A DNA stretch of 64,000 nucleotides from an uncultured Candidatus Melainabacteria bacterium (GTDB taxonomy: Bacteria > Cyanobacteriota > Vampirovibrionia > Gastranaerophilales > Gastranaerophilaceae), in contig CAKUUC010000003.1 of the NCBI GenBank assembly GCA_934692625.1, positions 92,517 to 156,516 of the forward strand, given 5' to 3'. The notes beneath the pieces were generated by a model, which made no database searches, was not told where the DNA came from, and saw only the letters and a program-made list of their open reading frames with translations. Of the stretch, positions 37,153-45,900 are shown piece after piece. Numbering within the stretch: position 1 is the stretch's first letter; each line of letters begins with the position of its first letter. The position numbers were made by a program, and so were the translations under genes.

Positions 37153-39736
37153 CTATGCAGCCTCCTAAAAGTTTCTTTAATTGTTCCAGACCCTTCATAT
37201 CGTATTCATTACCTTCTAACTCGTCAATTAGTGGAACTAATTGTTTTTCAGTTTCTCTTATTTGATTTTCAATATCAGAATATGTTACTACGTATTTTTT
37301 TGATAAATATAGTACTTTTAAAGTTAAATTTTGAATTATTTCATAAGGTAACTGTTCAAGATTAGCTGCTAAATTTTCAATCCATTTTTGTTTTAATAAT
37401 TCGATTACTTGATCATCTGTAAAAGATTCAATCAATTCTTTTGTTTTGATGTGTAATTCCTTCTTTTCTTTATTGAGCGCAGAACGTAATTTTTTCTCTT
37501 CCATAATTAAATCTGCTACTTTTACTAAAATATCTTCTAAAGAGTTCTCTTCAAAAGTTGTTCCGCACCTTATTTCATCATTTATTTCTTTGACCTTTTT
37601 AAGGACTTCATCATTTACAAATTTATCCTCTTCTGCGTTTATAGCATCAATTGTTTTATCATCATCAGAGATTAAATCGTACAATTCTTGATATGAAGAA
37701 GCTATCTCATACATACGTCCTGTTTTGGTATTTATGCTTTCTAACATATCTGATAAATGGACTTTTTGAACGAGTTCAAAAGGTAAAATATGTCCAACCC
37801 AACCTTCTTGAACTTCGACTTCCTTATTATCCTTTTTCTTGATTACCATATTAGGATCTACTTGTTTCGTCGCATTAAAACCTTCTGTTTGAATAATTTC
37901 AAGATCGGTATCTATTTTGCCAGACCAATGATCATCTAATATTTGATATGCCTGATATTTATCAATCAATTTTAGATTTTTTAGTCGTTCAAAAATATCT
38001 TCTGAAATTATATTTTTACTTTTCTGAATATTTATTTCTTCCGCCTTATCAATAAGCAATTCTTTTAAACTTTTTCTGAAAGATTCAAATTTTGAATAAA
38101 ATTCTGTAATATATTTTTTAACATCGGAATTTTCTAAAATTTCATTTTCTATATTTTCAACATTTATATCAGAGTATTCTTCCGAAATAGCTTTAAATAA
38201 ATGCCTCTTCAAAGAAGGAAAAGTATTCCAGTATTCCTTTAGTTCGTCAATTTCTGAATTTGGTATACCTCCAAACATAGAAGAATAAATATCCCAATTT
38301 TCAGGAATCTCTGAAGAATCAACATATCTTGGAATATTCAAATTATAGTCCTGTTTACGAATATCTTCTCTTAATACTAATTTTGAATATCTAGGAATAG
38401 TTTCTCTATTCACAATAGTATCAACTATTTTTTTTATGTCAGATGCTCTTAATCTGTTATTTTTGCCAATTTTTTCAAATCCTTTTGAAGCATCAATAAA
38501 CAGAACGTCTGTATCTTTTCTTTTTTGTTTTAGTACCATAATTATTGTAGAAATTGATGTCCCAAAAAAGATATTTTGAGGAAGACCTATAATTGTATCA
38601 ATATTATTATTTTCTATTAAGTTTCTTCTTATATCTTCTTCTGAGTTACCTCTATATAATACACCATGTGGTAATACAATAGTCATAATTCCATCCGGCT
38701 TCAAGTGATATAAATCATGAAGAAGAAAAGCATAATCCGCCTTTCCTTTTGGCGCTAGTCCATACCGTGAATATCTCGGATCATTATCTTTATCGGTAGG
38801 ATCCCATTTTTGTGAATACGGAGGGTTTGAAACAACCGCATCTACATATAATGGACGATACGTTTCTGGTTTATTTTCTTCAAAATATGGCCAATCTTCT
38901 TCTAATGTATCACCATTTCTCGTATAAATGTTATCAGGAATAATTCCTCTCATAACTAAATTCATACGAGTTAAGTTATAGGTATTTTCTTTTAATTCCT
39001 GTGCATAGTATTTAATATTATTGGCATCGTCAATATGTTTCGCAACTGAACGGCCGATATTTATTAATAAAGAACCGGAACCACTTGTAGGGTCATAAAT
39101 TTCTATCGTTTTGTTATTTCTAAGATGATATTCGACAATTTCGGACATCAATATAGAAACTTCATGTGGTGTATAAAACTCTCCAGCTTTCTTTCCTGCG
39201 TTTGCTGCGAAGTTGCTTATCAGATACTCATAAATAAAGCCTAATACATCATAATCTTGTCTTCCATCCATAGGAATATCTTTTATCAAATGAATCAAGC
39301 CGCTTATTGCTTTTGTTTGTGTTCCGGAACTATCGCCCAACTTGCTTAAGCCTGTTTCTAATGTTTTAAATATCCCATCAAAAACCTTTTTATGATTTGG
39401 ATTGATTAATCGTGTAAATGCAGATAATGCGTCAGTTACATCAGATACACTAAAATCAGAACCTTTTGAAAGCCAAGTAGAAAAGAGATCTTTGTATGCA
39501 ATAAAATAACCAACTTTATCTTGTACAAATTTTACAGTTTCTCTATCATCTTCAGTAAGATTTTTTATATCATTTTCCGTAAAATCGTTCTCTCTTAATA
39601 TTTTTTCTTCTTTATCAGATAAAAATTTATAAAAAATAAAACCTAAAATATAATCTTTATATTCATTTGCTTCTATTTTAGAACGCATTTTATTTGCAGA
39701 TTCCCAAATCTTAGCAGCAAGCTGTTGCTTATTCAT
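37145..39736 (-). CDS. hsdM: Type I restriction methylase subunit HsdM, with long C-terminal extension
   Basis: N6-adenine methyltransferase subunit. The N-terminal domain (~1-140) matches HsdM (AAKIWESANKMRSKIEANEY). The SAM motif I is YDPTSGSGSLLINIG and the catalytic motif IV is VVSNPPYSQKW. At 863 residues it is longer than the usual ~520, the extra being a helical C-terminal region (~500-863) rich in Lys and Glu. GAGGAAAG lies before the ATG, and TATAAT is just upstream. First gene of the defence operon. The extension may replace or add to HsdS contacts. Confidence 0.93.
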   Translation of the reverse strand: MNKQQLAAKIWESANKMRSKIEANEYKDYILGFIFYKFLSDKEEKILRENDFTENDIKNLTEDDRETVKFVQDKVGYFIAYKDLFSTWLSKGSDFSVSDVTDALSAFTRLINPNHKKVFDGIFKTLETGLSKLGDSSGTQTKAISGLIHLIKDIPMDGRQDYDVLGFIYEYLISNFAANAGKKAGEFYTPHEVSILMSEIVEYHLRNNKTIEIYDPTSGSGSLLINIGRSVAKHIDDANNIKYYAQELKENTYNLTRMNLVMRGIIPDNIYTRNGDTLEEDWPYFEENKPETYRPLYVDAVVSNPPYSQKWDPTDKDNDPRYSRYGLAPKGKADYAFLLHDLYHLKPDGIMTIVLPHGVLYRGNSEEDIRRNLIENNNIDTIIGLPQNIFFGTSISTIIMVLKQKRKDTDVLFIDASKGFEKIGKNNRLRASDIKKIVDTIVNRETIPRYSKLVLREDIRKQDYNLNIPRYVDSSEIPENWDIYSSMFGGIPNSEIDELKEYWNTFPSLKRHLFKAISEEYSDINVENIENEILENSDVKKYITEFYSKFESFRKSLKELLIDKAEEINIQKSKNIISEDIFERLKNLKLIDKYQAYQILDDHWSGKIDTDLEIIQTEGFNATKQVDPNMVIKKKDNKEVEVQEGWVGHILPFELVQKVHLSDMLESINTKTGRMYEIASSYQELYDLISDDDKTIDAINAEEDKFVNDEVLKKVKEINDEIRCGTTFEENSLEDILVKVADLIMEEKKLRSALNKEKKELHIKTKELIESFTDDQVIELLKQKWIENLAANLEQLPYEIIQNLTLKVLYLSKKYVVTYSDIENQIRETEKQLVPLIDELEGNEYDMKGLEQLKKLLGGCIDA

Positions 39737-39887
39737 ACTTTCCTCTTATTATACCAATGAACACCATCTCTCATTGCTTAGCATATCACAAATAAATATA
39801 AAAATCCTAATGTAAAGAACAAGTTTTTAAGCTTGACTTCCAAGCATCTCCAAGTGATGAATACGACAACCTAAAAGGAGGTTGTGT

Positions 39888-40106
39888 ATGGAAGAAAGAT
39901 TTGTTATCAAGAGAAAAAATTTTAAGAAACTCGAACGATATGCTGAAAATATCTACAATACTGCAGTTGTTATTGATTATTTTTGTTCATCACAAAGAGA
40001 ATATGAAGAACTCTATAACCATGCGCCAGTTGATAAAAACTTGCGTCGTGATGCTGACCAAGTTAATACGTTTTTTATTAATTATCCCAAAAGTATTGAT
40101 GAATAA
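39888..40106 (+). CDS. Small protein of unknown function (72 residues)
   Basis: A short gene with a very good ribosome binding site (AAAAGGAGG at 39873-39881, 6 bases before the ATG). The product is a charged helical protein with no signal peptide; no family is recognised. It lies divergent from hsdM, with 150 bases between them. A longer frame from a TTG at 39882 is less likely. Four 11-bp repeats follow its stop. Confidence 0.5.
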   Translation: MEERFVIKRKNFKKLERYAENIYNTAVVIDYFCSSQREYEELYNHAPVDKNLRRDADQVNTFFINYPKSIDE

Positions 40107-40119
40107 TTTGTGAACAGTT

Positions 40120-40159
40120 TTTAAACGCCTTTTAAACAGTATTTAAACTACTTTTAAAT
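40120..40159 (+). repeat. Four TTTAAAC/T iterons with an exact 11-bp period
   Basis: TTTAAAC occurs at 40120, 40131 and 40142, and TTTAAAT at 40153. The distance between starts is exactly 11 bases each time, one turn of the helix, so a bound protein would contact one face of the DNA. It lies in a 139-base gap upstream of two small genes. It could be an operator or an iteron-type binding site; no cognate protein can be named. Confidence 0.6.
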
Positions 40160-40245
40160 ATGTTGAAATGATACGAAATTGTTTTATGCACTTGATGTTT
40201 ATAGAGGAAAGAGTGATTAATGTCATAGCTTGAAAGAAGCAAGAT

Positions 40246-40446
40246 ATGACAGAAAAAGATTATCACTTATATGGAACAAAGATTCTAAATTTAAAAACGC
40301 AGGAAATTGGGTTATTGATTTGTACTTGGAAAAATAAATTTGCGGATGTAGAAATAGATTTTGCTACCTGTGTAGATAGGAAAGGCACAAAATACAACGT
40401 CGAACTTGATAGCATAAGATGGTTTGAAGATGATTTTGAAAAATAA
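40246..40446 (+). CDS. Small protein of unknown function (66 residues)
   Basis: A 66-residue reading frame with a mixed alpha/beta pattern (KILNLKTQEIGLLICTW) and an acidic C terminus. The only possible ribosome binding site is weak (GAAAG ~10 bases upstream). It overlaps the following small gene by 17 bases. No family recognised. It is kept because it lies in a run of consistent small plus-strand genes after an iteron array. Confidence 0.4.
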   Translation: MTEKDYHLYGTKILNLKTQEIGLLICTWKNKFADVEIDFATCVDRKGTKYNVELDSIRWFEDDFEK

Positions 40447-40663
40447 AAGAACTCGTGAAACTTTGGAAATTGAGTTCTCAGAATTTAGAAAAAAGTTTGC
40501 CAAAGAAATACAAATAGCCTTTGAAAGTTTTCGCAAAACCGAACTAAATAAGCCTTTTTATAACTACAAAGACGATAATTCAATGAAATTTAATTTCTAT
40601 TTCCAACTCCAATGGAACTTCAACCATTTTGGCAACTCGGTTTGGTATACCGAAAGACTATAA
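40430..40663 (+). CDS. Small protein of unknown function (77 residues)
   Basis: A 77-residue protein with a basic start (MILKNKRTRETLEIEFSEF), a helical centre and an aromatic C terminus (FYFQLQWNFNHFGNSVWY). The ATG at 40430 overlaps the previous gene and suits coupled translation; a TTG at 40424 is possible. Its end overlaps the convergent HNH gene by 6 bases. No family recognised. Confidence 0.4.
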   Translation: MILKNKRTRETLEIEFSEFRKKFAKEIQIAFESFRKTELNKPFYNYKDDNSMKFNFYFQLQWNFNHFGNSVWYTERL

Positions 40664-41770
40664 ATTATTTTTAATCATTTTCTTAACTTCATCTACAGAA
40701 TAGACTTCATTTTTGCCTTTAGAATGTAAAATCATATGACAATTAGGACAAACAGGAATTAAATCTTTTATTGGGTCTATTTCATATTCTTCACCAATTT
40801 CTGCGATAGGTTTTATATGGTGTACATGAATTTTATTTTCAAAAATTGCTCCATACTTTTCAGAAAATTTAAATCCGCATATTTGACATTGTGTACCAAA
40901 ATATTCAATACATTTTTTCTTCGCAATTGGATTTCTTTCGTATTTATTTACTAGAACAGATTTAACCGTACCCTCTTGATATTTTTCACTTACTTCTTCG
41001 GGAAAAACACTTTCAAATTTTGATAAATCATTATTATTTATACTAACACTGTTTGTTTTGTTTTCTGTTTTAGAATTTTCTTTAGGAGTAACAATACCTT
41101 CTATTTCAATATCAAGATATTCTGATAATTTATACCAATCACCACAATTTAAAATAGCTTTTTTAACTTCATTTCTAATTTTTTCTTCAAAATATTTATT
41201 ACTAGCATATTTTGTGCCATTTAGTTCGTCATATAATTTATAAAAACCAATCCCTGGTAATTGAGTTTCTTTATTTACAACAATACAAGATATCATTGGT
41301 AAATTTATTGAATGACAAATTTTTGAGATATCTCCAATAAGAATAGGTAATTCTGTGTGAGGGTTAACTATAATGCCATATTCCTTTTTTATACGTTCTG
41401 ATAATTCATTATATTCAATCCTTACCTGCCCACTTATTACGATTTTTAGCATCTCTGTTGCAATAAGTTTCTGAATATTTGTAAGATTGGATTTTTTTAA
41501 AACAGGCTTTTGGTTAGGCTCTAACAAAAATTCCATATAATGTTTAATTGCACGAAGGTACATATTATGACCTTTTGTATTAGCTTGCATAAAGTCTTTA
41601 TTGTTTTTTAATTCTAATATAATAGATTGAACTTCTTGTGCTGAAGCTATTTTAAATAAATCAAACTTCAAAAAACGCTCAGATATAGCATTTATACCAC
41701 TAATATAGTTTGAACCAGAATTTGCAGAAGAAGGTCTTGATTCAATATATTCCAAAGATTGATCTCGCAT
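40658..41770 (-). CDS. HNH endonuclease with N-terminal winged-helix region
   Basis: A 370-residue nuclease. The C-terminal HNH domain has the zinc pair CQICGF and CPNCHMIL and the metal/catalytic VHHIKPIAEIG block. The middle part (~110-205, with SGQVRIEYNELSERIKKEYG and GIGFYKLYDEL) resembles the domain found in McrA-like and other restriction-type HNH proteins. The N-terminal ~100 residues are helical. No methylase partner adjoins it, so a modification-dependent or phage-targeting role is possible but unproven. Stands alone and convergent with the small gene at 40430. Confidence 0.8.
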   Translation of the reverse strand: MRDQSLEYIESRPSSANSGSNYISGINAISERFLKFDLFKIASAQEVQSIILELKNNKDFMQANTKGHNMYLRAIKHYMEFLLEPNQKPVLKKSNLTNIQKLIATEMLKIVISGQVRIEYNELSERIKKEYGIIVNPHTELPILIGDISKICHSINLPMISCIVVNKETQLPGIGFYKLYDELNGTKYASNKYFEEKIRNEVKKAILNCGDWYKLSEYLDIEIEGIVTPKENSKTENKTNSVSINNNDLSKFESVFPEEVSEKYQEGTVKSVLVNKYERNPIAKKKCIEYFGTQCQICGFKFSEKYGAIFENKIHVHHIKPIAEIGEEYEIDPIKDLIPVCPNCHMILHSKGKNEVYSVDEVKKMIKNNL

Positions 41771-41861
41771 AAGTCAACCCTTTTTTTCTTTATCCTATCA
41801 TAAAAATATTAATTTTTATAACCGCTGTAATATCTATAAACACTTGAAAAGCTCGAAAATA

Positions 41862-41870
41862 TGTTATAAT
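41862..41870 (+). promoter_or_regulatory. Extended -10 promoter (TGTTATAAT) placed for a leaderless mRNA
   Basis: TG-T-TATAAT ends 6 bases before the ATG at 41877. A TTGAAA -35-like hexamer lies at 41844-41849. Transcription would start at or near the A of the ATG, and no ribosome binding site is present. Confidence 0.55.
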
Positions 41871-41876
41871 GGTAGT

Positions 41877-42125
41877 ATGAATTATAGACAATATGAAAAT
41901 TTTGAATACCAAAACGCAGTTGCACAAGATTTGAGAAATTGGGCAATCAAATTTGCTTTATCTAAATTCATCGTAGCTTCAGTTCCTCAACAAGATAGAA
42001 CGCAAGTTGAGGCTATTTGTGATGGAGTGACTGGAGCTTTAGATTTAATCAATCCTCCTAAAACTCGTGAAGGTCAAGCTTTAGCTTTTGGCACTAATGC
42101 ATACAATTTATCAAAATATTTATAA
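41877..42125 (+). CDS. Small protein of unknown function (82 residues)
   Basis: An 82-residue protein from the ATG at 41877. It is mostly helical with a polar start (MNYRQYENFEYQNAVAQDL) and a mixed tail (INPPKTREGQALAFGTNAYN). No family is recognised. It has no ribosome binding site but an extended -10 next to the start. Its stop directly abuts the stop of the convergent transposition-module gene. Confidence 0.45.
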   Translation: MNYRQYENFEYQNAVAQDLRNWAIKFALSKFIVASVPQQDRTQVEAICDGVTGALDLINPPKTREGQALAFGTNAYNLSKYL

Positions 42126-42533
42126 TTACTCTATCCCAAAGAATTCTTTTTCAATTTGTTTAACAAAATCTTCGGAGAGTTGGCCGCTTGGTTTTGGGGT
42201 TTCGGTTTGTTGTTTGAGCTCCATTTTTACCAAGTCTGGCAAATATTTTAGCAAATTTGTCAAAGTATAATACTCGGACTGATTAACGGGCTTTTTGTTT
42301 TGCATATCCATAGTTAATTTTGCCATTAGTTTTTCAACAAAACCCTGCAGTTCTTTTGAAAAGTCCTCTTTATTTGCTAATTTTTCAGCTTTTTTTCTGT
42401 CCCATTCATACTTCGTTCGCCAATAAAAAATCGTACGGCGAGAAACGTTCAAGTTTTTACAAATCTCGTCGATTGACAAATTATCTTGTAAAAACAGAGT
42501 TTCAGCTTGTTTATAATATTTCATTTTACTCAT
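42126..42533 (-). CDS. HTH protein resembling a phage terminase small subunit N-terminal domain
   Basis: A 135-residue protein. The N-terminal helix-turn-helix (KYYKQAETLFLQDNLSIDEI, then CKNLNVSRRTIFYWRTKYEW) is of the type seen in phage gpP-like terminase and Mu gp27-like proteins. The C-terminal half is a charged helix. Two ATGs are possible at the start; AAGGAT precedes the one at 42533. It follows the 184-residue gene by 2 bases and is the last gene of the Mu/Tni-like unit. Confidence 0.55.
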   Translation of the reverse strand: MSKMKYYKQAETLFLQDNLSIDEICKNLNVSRRTIFYWRTKYEWDRKKAEKLANKEDFSKELQGFVEKLMAKLTMDMQNKKPVNQSEYYTLTNLLKYLPDLVKMELKQQTETPKPSGQLSEDFVKQIEKEFFGIE

Positions 42534-42535
42534 TT

Positions 42536-43090
42536 TTAATCCTTGAAAATTATTCTGTTCATACTAAATTCATTCTTCTCATTAAGCCTCTTAACCTGAA
42601 AGCTACAGCATTTTGAGACCAAGCCTTGTGATTTACAATATTTCAAAAGTTGGTTAAGTTGCGTTAGCGTGTTTTTCAGCCGTCTATGTCCTAAATTCCG
42701 AGTTTTACAACTCACATAAAACACTTTTATATCGTCAATTGTGATTTCTTGAATAATTTTGACCCTAAAAAATGGCAAAATATTTATCCTAAAAATCGAC
42801 TCATAAGTCTCGTAAGTCCTTTTAGTGCAAGCAGTTTTGGCATATTTTTCTAAAAAGAATTTTACTGCCGTTTCAAAGTTCAAAGGTTCATCATCCGATG
42901 CTTCAGCCGAAAAGATCGCATAATCGATTATTTCTACCTTTTCAACGTATTTGTAGCTACCTTGTTCAAACGCTATTTTACCCTCGTTCAAAAGCCGTTC
43001 AAGCTCCGTTTCAATGTTAGCTTCGGCTATCATTTCGATTTCATCAAGCGTAAACTCCTTCAGTCGTTTCGCTAATTTTTCTATGTTCAT
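42536..43090 (-). CDS. Core-binding-domain protein of tyrosine-recombinase type, without catalytic domain
   Basis: A 184-residue protein. Residues ~73-160 (FETAVKFFLEKYAKTACTKR, SQGLVSKCCSFQVKRL) fit the SAM-like N-terminal core-binding domain of phage integrases. The catalytic domain with the Arg, His and Tyr residues is missing. It could be a truncated integrase or a DNA-binding accessory protein. The start overlaps the ATPase gene by four bases (ATGA), which suggests coupled translation. Confidence 0.5.
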   Translation of the reverse strand: MNIEKLAKRLKEFTLDEIEMIAEANIETELERLLNEGKIAFEQGSYKYVEKVEIIDYAIFSAEASDDEPLNFETAVKFFLEKYAKTACTKRTYETYESIFRINILPFFRVKIIQEITIDDIKVFYVSCKTRNLGHRRLKNTLTQLNQLLKYCKSQGLVSKCCSFQVKRLNEKNEFSMNRIIFKD

Positions 43091-43767
43091 AATAAACCTC
43101 GAATCGTTTCTAGCGTGTATTCCGTTATTCCATTGTCCTTTGCGTAGATTTCAAGCTGATTTATAAGTTGGACGATTTGTCTAAAACGATTGTATTTTGG
43201 GTGGATATATTCAATGCTTTCGGTTGTAAATGGAATTTCTGAAAGGCCATCAAAAATCTGCTTTAAATCAGCCACACCAAAGGATTCAAACTTCACGATT
43301 TCAGAAAACCTATCATATAAATGTTTATAGCGTTCGAGCTTTTTATGCACCAAGCTCATCCCCACAAACACAATTGGACATTCGGTTTTGTCGTGAATAT
43401 CTCTGAGTGTTTCGACAGTTTTATAGTTATTCATCAGGTAATCAATTTCATCGATAAAAATTATCTGCGGATTCTTTTTTAACTTTTTGACAACGATATT
43501 AAAATTATCCGAAGTCAGGAATCTTGGAATTTCATTAAGTTCCTTAACCACTTCTTCAAGCAGCCATCTACCGGTCATAAGATTTGATGCCCGAAGATAT
43601 ATTCCGTCATACTTGCACGCAAGCCATAAAGCTGTTTGCGATTTGCCAAGTCCGGGTTCACCATAAACAAGTCCCATTTTAGGTATATTCTTTGGTTTGT
43701 TAATTAAGTTTTCAACTAAACCAATAAAATTTTTCACATTAGTTGTTTTAACAAAAATTCTATTCAT
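43087..43767 (-). CDS. MuB/TniB-like AAA ATPase
   Basis: A 226-residue ATPase that would deliver target DNA to the transposase, as MuB or TniB do. Walker A is GEPGLGKSQTAL and Walker B is IIFIDEIDYLM. The arginine-finger region (YDRFSEIVKFESF) and a C-terminal helical part follow. The ATG at 43767 overlaps the end of the preceding 107-codon frame; AAAGGAG is 14 bases upstream. It lies between the transposase and a core-binding-domain protein. Confidence 0.75.
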   Translation of the reverse strand: MNRIFVKTTNVKNFIGLVENLINKPKNIPKMGLVYGEPGLGKSQTALWLACKYDGIYLRASNLMTGRWLLEEVVKELNEIPRFLTSDNFNIVVKKLKKNPQIIFIDEIDYLMNNYKTVETLRDIHDKTECPIVFVGMSLVHKKLERYKHLYDRFSEIVKFESFGVADLKQIFDGLSEIPFTTESIEYIHPKYNRFRQIVQLINQLEIYAKDNGITEYTLETIRGLL

Positions 43768-44083
43768 ACAATAGTCTATACTCCTTTGTCTTTTTAAATT
43801 CTGTAATCCAAGCATCATCAGGGTTGTACTTGATTAAATACTCATACTTTTCACTATTATTTTTAAACATTCCTTGAACGATAGTTGAACACTCTTTGAA
43901 CCCGGTTTGAACAACAGGCTGTTCAATTTTATGTTTGATTAATTTAATTTCTTCCTGTGGTAAATAGGCTTTGAGGCTGTTTATTGTCTTTCTTTTTAGC
44001 CGTTTTTGTTTTTGGATTTTCTTTCGACAGTCCCTAAAATTTTCGCCATTGGATGAGTTTCTGCTACACGTTCTGCCGTGCAT
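43760..44083 (-). CDS. Small basic protein between transposase and ATPase (107 residues)
   Basis: A 107-residue frame overlapping the end of the transposase gene by 88 bases and the start of the ATPase gene by 8. The first third is very basic (KKIQKQKRLKRKTINS), then polar. No family is recognised. A start codon inside the overlap is uncertain, as a later start with a ribosome binding site is not seen. It may be a small transposition accessory protein or a chance frame. Confidence 0.4.
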   Translation of the reverse strand: MHGRTCSRNSSNGENFRDCRKKIQKQKRLKRKTINSLKAYLPQEEIKLIKHKIEQPVVQTGFKECSTIVQGMFKNNSEKYEYLIKYNPDDAWITEFKKTKEYRLLYE

Positions 44084-45453
44084 AAAAACTCGCCTTTTAG
44101 GGTGTAGACCTTGATATGCGTCAGGTCAAAAAGGTTGTATTTTATAAGCACTTTGCTTTTGAACCCATAAAGTCGATCGTCGAAATAATCGCAGTTCAAA
44201 AAGCGAATTCCGTTTCGCTGAATGGTTTTGACCTCTGTCGCAAGCATTAAATCATCAAGCTGATTTGTGTCGATATCCTGCCTTTTGCGAGTCTCTAAAA
44301 CTTCTGCAACTGTCATATTTGGTGCGTTTGTGCAGGGCTGAGAGTTTTTGAAATTCAGCCACATATCAATCATTTTTATCGCTTCATCAATCGTCGGGAC
44401 GTAATCCGAATGCCAATTTCTGTGCAACTTTTCGTTCTTTAAAAGATATGCAGGCTTGTTGTCAATTGATGAGCCGACATAGCTTGGCAGGAGTTTCTCA
44501 AAACCTTCTTGAAACTCTTTGAAAAATCGCTCAATGACTTTTGCTCGTGCGTTGTAAGGTTTTGCAAAAACAGTTTCAATACCTAGTTTTGCATACAAAC
44601 CATAAAATCCTAATTCGCCGAATCCTTTGTCGTCTGTAAAATATTTTGCCCTGAAAGCTCTGCCGTTATCCTGATAGACGATTTTTGGAATCATATCGAG
44701 GTTTATAATGGCGTTTCGCAGGGCCGATGCAATGCATTGAACGTTTTCCTCAAGCATAATTTCGTAGCCGATAAGTGCTGTCGATTTCCAATCCAAGAAC
44801 CCTACAAGCGTTGCCCTGCTTGCCTTGCCTGTAAATGGATTTATTACTTGAAACGCTAGTTTATGTCCGTCTGCGACCAAAATATCACCAACATCAAGCA
44901 GACTTGCATCACGTTTTATGTAAGGCTCAACCTTGTCGGATAAAGCCTTTTCACCATCTCGGGCGAGCACCCATTTATCGTAATTATTGTTCTTAAACCA
45001 CATTGCGTAACGGCGAAAGGTTATATCTGCAGGGATGAAGCTCTGCCCTTGCTCACGCAGTTTGTATTTTGTAAGAGCTGTCGCTTTGCCGATAGAAATT
45101 CGGTTTGGGTGCAAAAGCAAGCTCATAAAGATTTTGATTTCTTCGTCGGTAAGGCAAGTGCGATAGTCGTTAACGCTAGCGTATTTATACTGTGGCAGTA
45201 GCTTTTGATAATCGTCAGTTCCACCAAGCATGGCGTGCCACCTGTGCAATGAGCCACGAGAAATTTTGCCTATAATTTGGAAAAGGTGCGAGTTTGATGC
45301 GTTGTGCAGATTAGCAAAATCATAATCAGCTTGGAGTTTGTTGTTCGCTTTACGTCTAAACTCAAGCCATTTATGGATTAAATCAAGCCTCGCTAATGCA
45401 ATTTGCTTTGACTTTTCCGGTGTGAATTTGATTATATCAAGTGTTTCAGTCAT
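43996..45453 (-). CDS. Mu/Tni-like DDE transposase
   Basis: A DDE transposase with the rve (integrase) core and a Mu C-terminal domain. The three acidic residues are Asp195 (LVADGHKLAF), Asp262 (VYQDNGRAF) and Glu308 (KVIERFFKEF). The 46-residue spacing between the second Asp and the Glu is compatible with a DDE(35-50) layout. The N-terminal part has winged-helix-like segments. The ATG at 45453 is chosen because TAAGGAT lies 9 bases upstream; a longer frame to 45570 runs into the TTGCAC array. It is the first gene of the unit. Confidence 0.85.
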   Translation of the reverse strand: MTETLDIIKFTPEKSKQIALARLDLIHKWLEFRRKANNKLQADYDFANLHNASNSHLFQIIGKISRGSLHRWHAMLGGTDDYQKLLPQYKYASVNDYRTCLTDEEIKIFMSLLLHPNRISIGKATALTKYKLREQGQSFIPADITFRRYAMWFKNNNYDKWVLARDGEKALSDKVEPYIKRDASLLDVGDILVADGHKLAFQVINPFTGKASRATLVGFLDWKSTALIGYEIMLEENVQCIASALRNAIINLDMIPKIVYQDNGRAFRAKYFTDDKGFGELGFYGLYAKLGIETVFAKPYNARAKVIERFFKEFQEGFEKLLPSYVGSSIDNKPAYLLKNEKLHRNWHSDYVPTIDEAIKMIDMWLNFKNSQPCTNAPNMTVAEVLETRKRQDIDTNQLDDLMLATEVKTIQRNGIRFLNCDYFDDRLYGFKSKVLIKYNLFDLTHIKVYTLKGEFLCTAERVAETHPMAKILGTVERKSKNKNG

Positions 45454-45564
45454 ATTAAAAATCCTTACTGACACATTCATCACTCTTGTCTCAGAGAAAG
45501 TCAAGTCCTGTATCGCAGTCTCAGAGATAATTCGACACATATCATTTTGTAAGTAAAAATAAAA

Positions 45565-45688
45565 TTGCACTGAATTGCACTTTTTTGCACTGGGGGAAGT
45601 TTAGCAACTGTGCTTTATAGACCCTGATTCAAGTTTAGTGTGATGGTTTTTGGTGCAATTTTGTGCAAGAAAAGGGACATAAGTGCAA
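45565..45688. repeat. Phased TTGCAC / GTGCAA array at the transposase end
   Basis: Three direct TTGCAC copies start at 45565, 45575 and 45585, exactly 10 bases apart. Three inverted GTGCAA copies lie at 45653, 45663 and 45683, 10 and 20 bases apart. The two half-arrays face each other across a 62-base gap upstream of the transposase gene. Inference: binding sites for the transposase or a repressor at the element's end. Confidence 0.65.
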
Positions 45689-45900
45689 GAATTCGGACGC
45701 AAATCTCTATATACAAAAACAGCCCCTGTTAGGCTGTGTGTTTGAAAATTTTTATTTATTCCCCATTCAAAAGTCCCAGACAGTTATTATCCGGATAGCA
45801 AACAGATTGAACCGACTGTGACAAAGTCACAATAGGTGAAACTCTGTGAGCGTGGAGTAAATCCAAGACAGGCGAGAAGAGCCGAGTCGTTCAATAAAAA

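Noticed and set aside
40120..40159. CRISPR-like repeat array
   Set aside because: The unit is only 11 bases with 4-base spacers, far shorter than CRISPR repeats and spacers, and no cas gene is nearby.
45780..45895. Possible structured RNA (short GTGAC stem and G-rich stretch) before the right tRNA-like remnant
   Set aside because: Only one weak 5-bp stem is visible, no conserved RNA class could be recognised and there is no promoter that I can support; left as part of a non-coding stretch.
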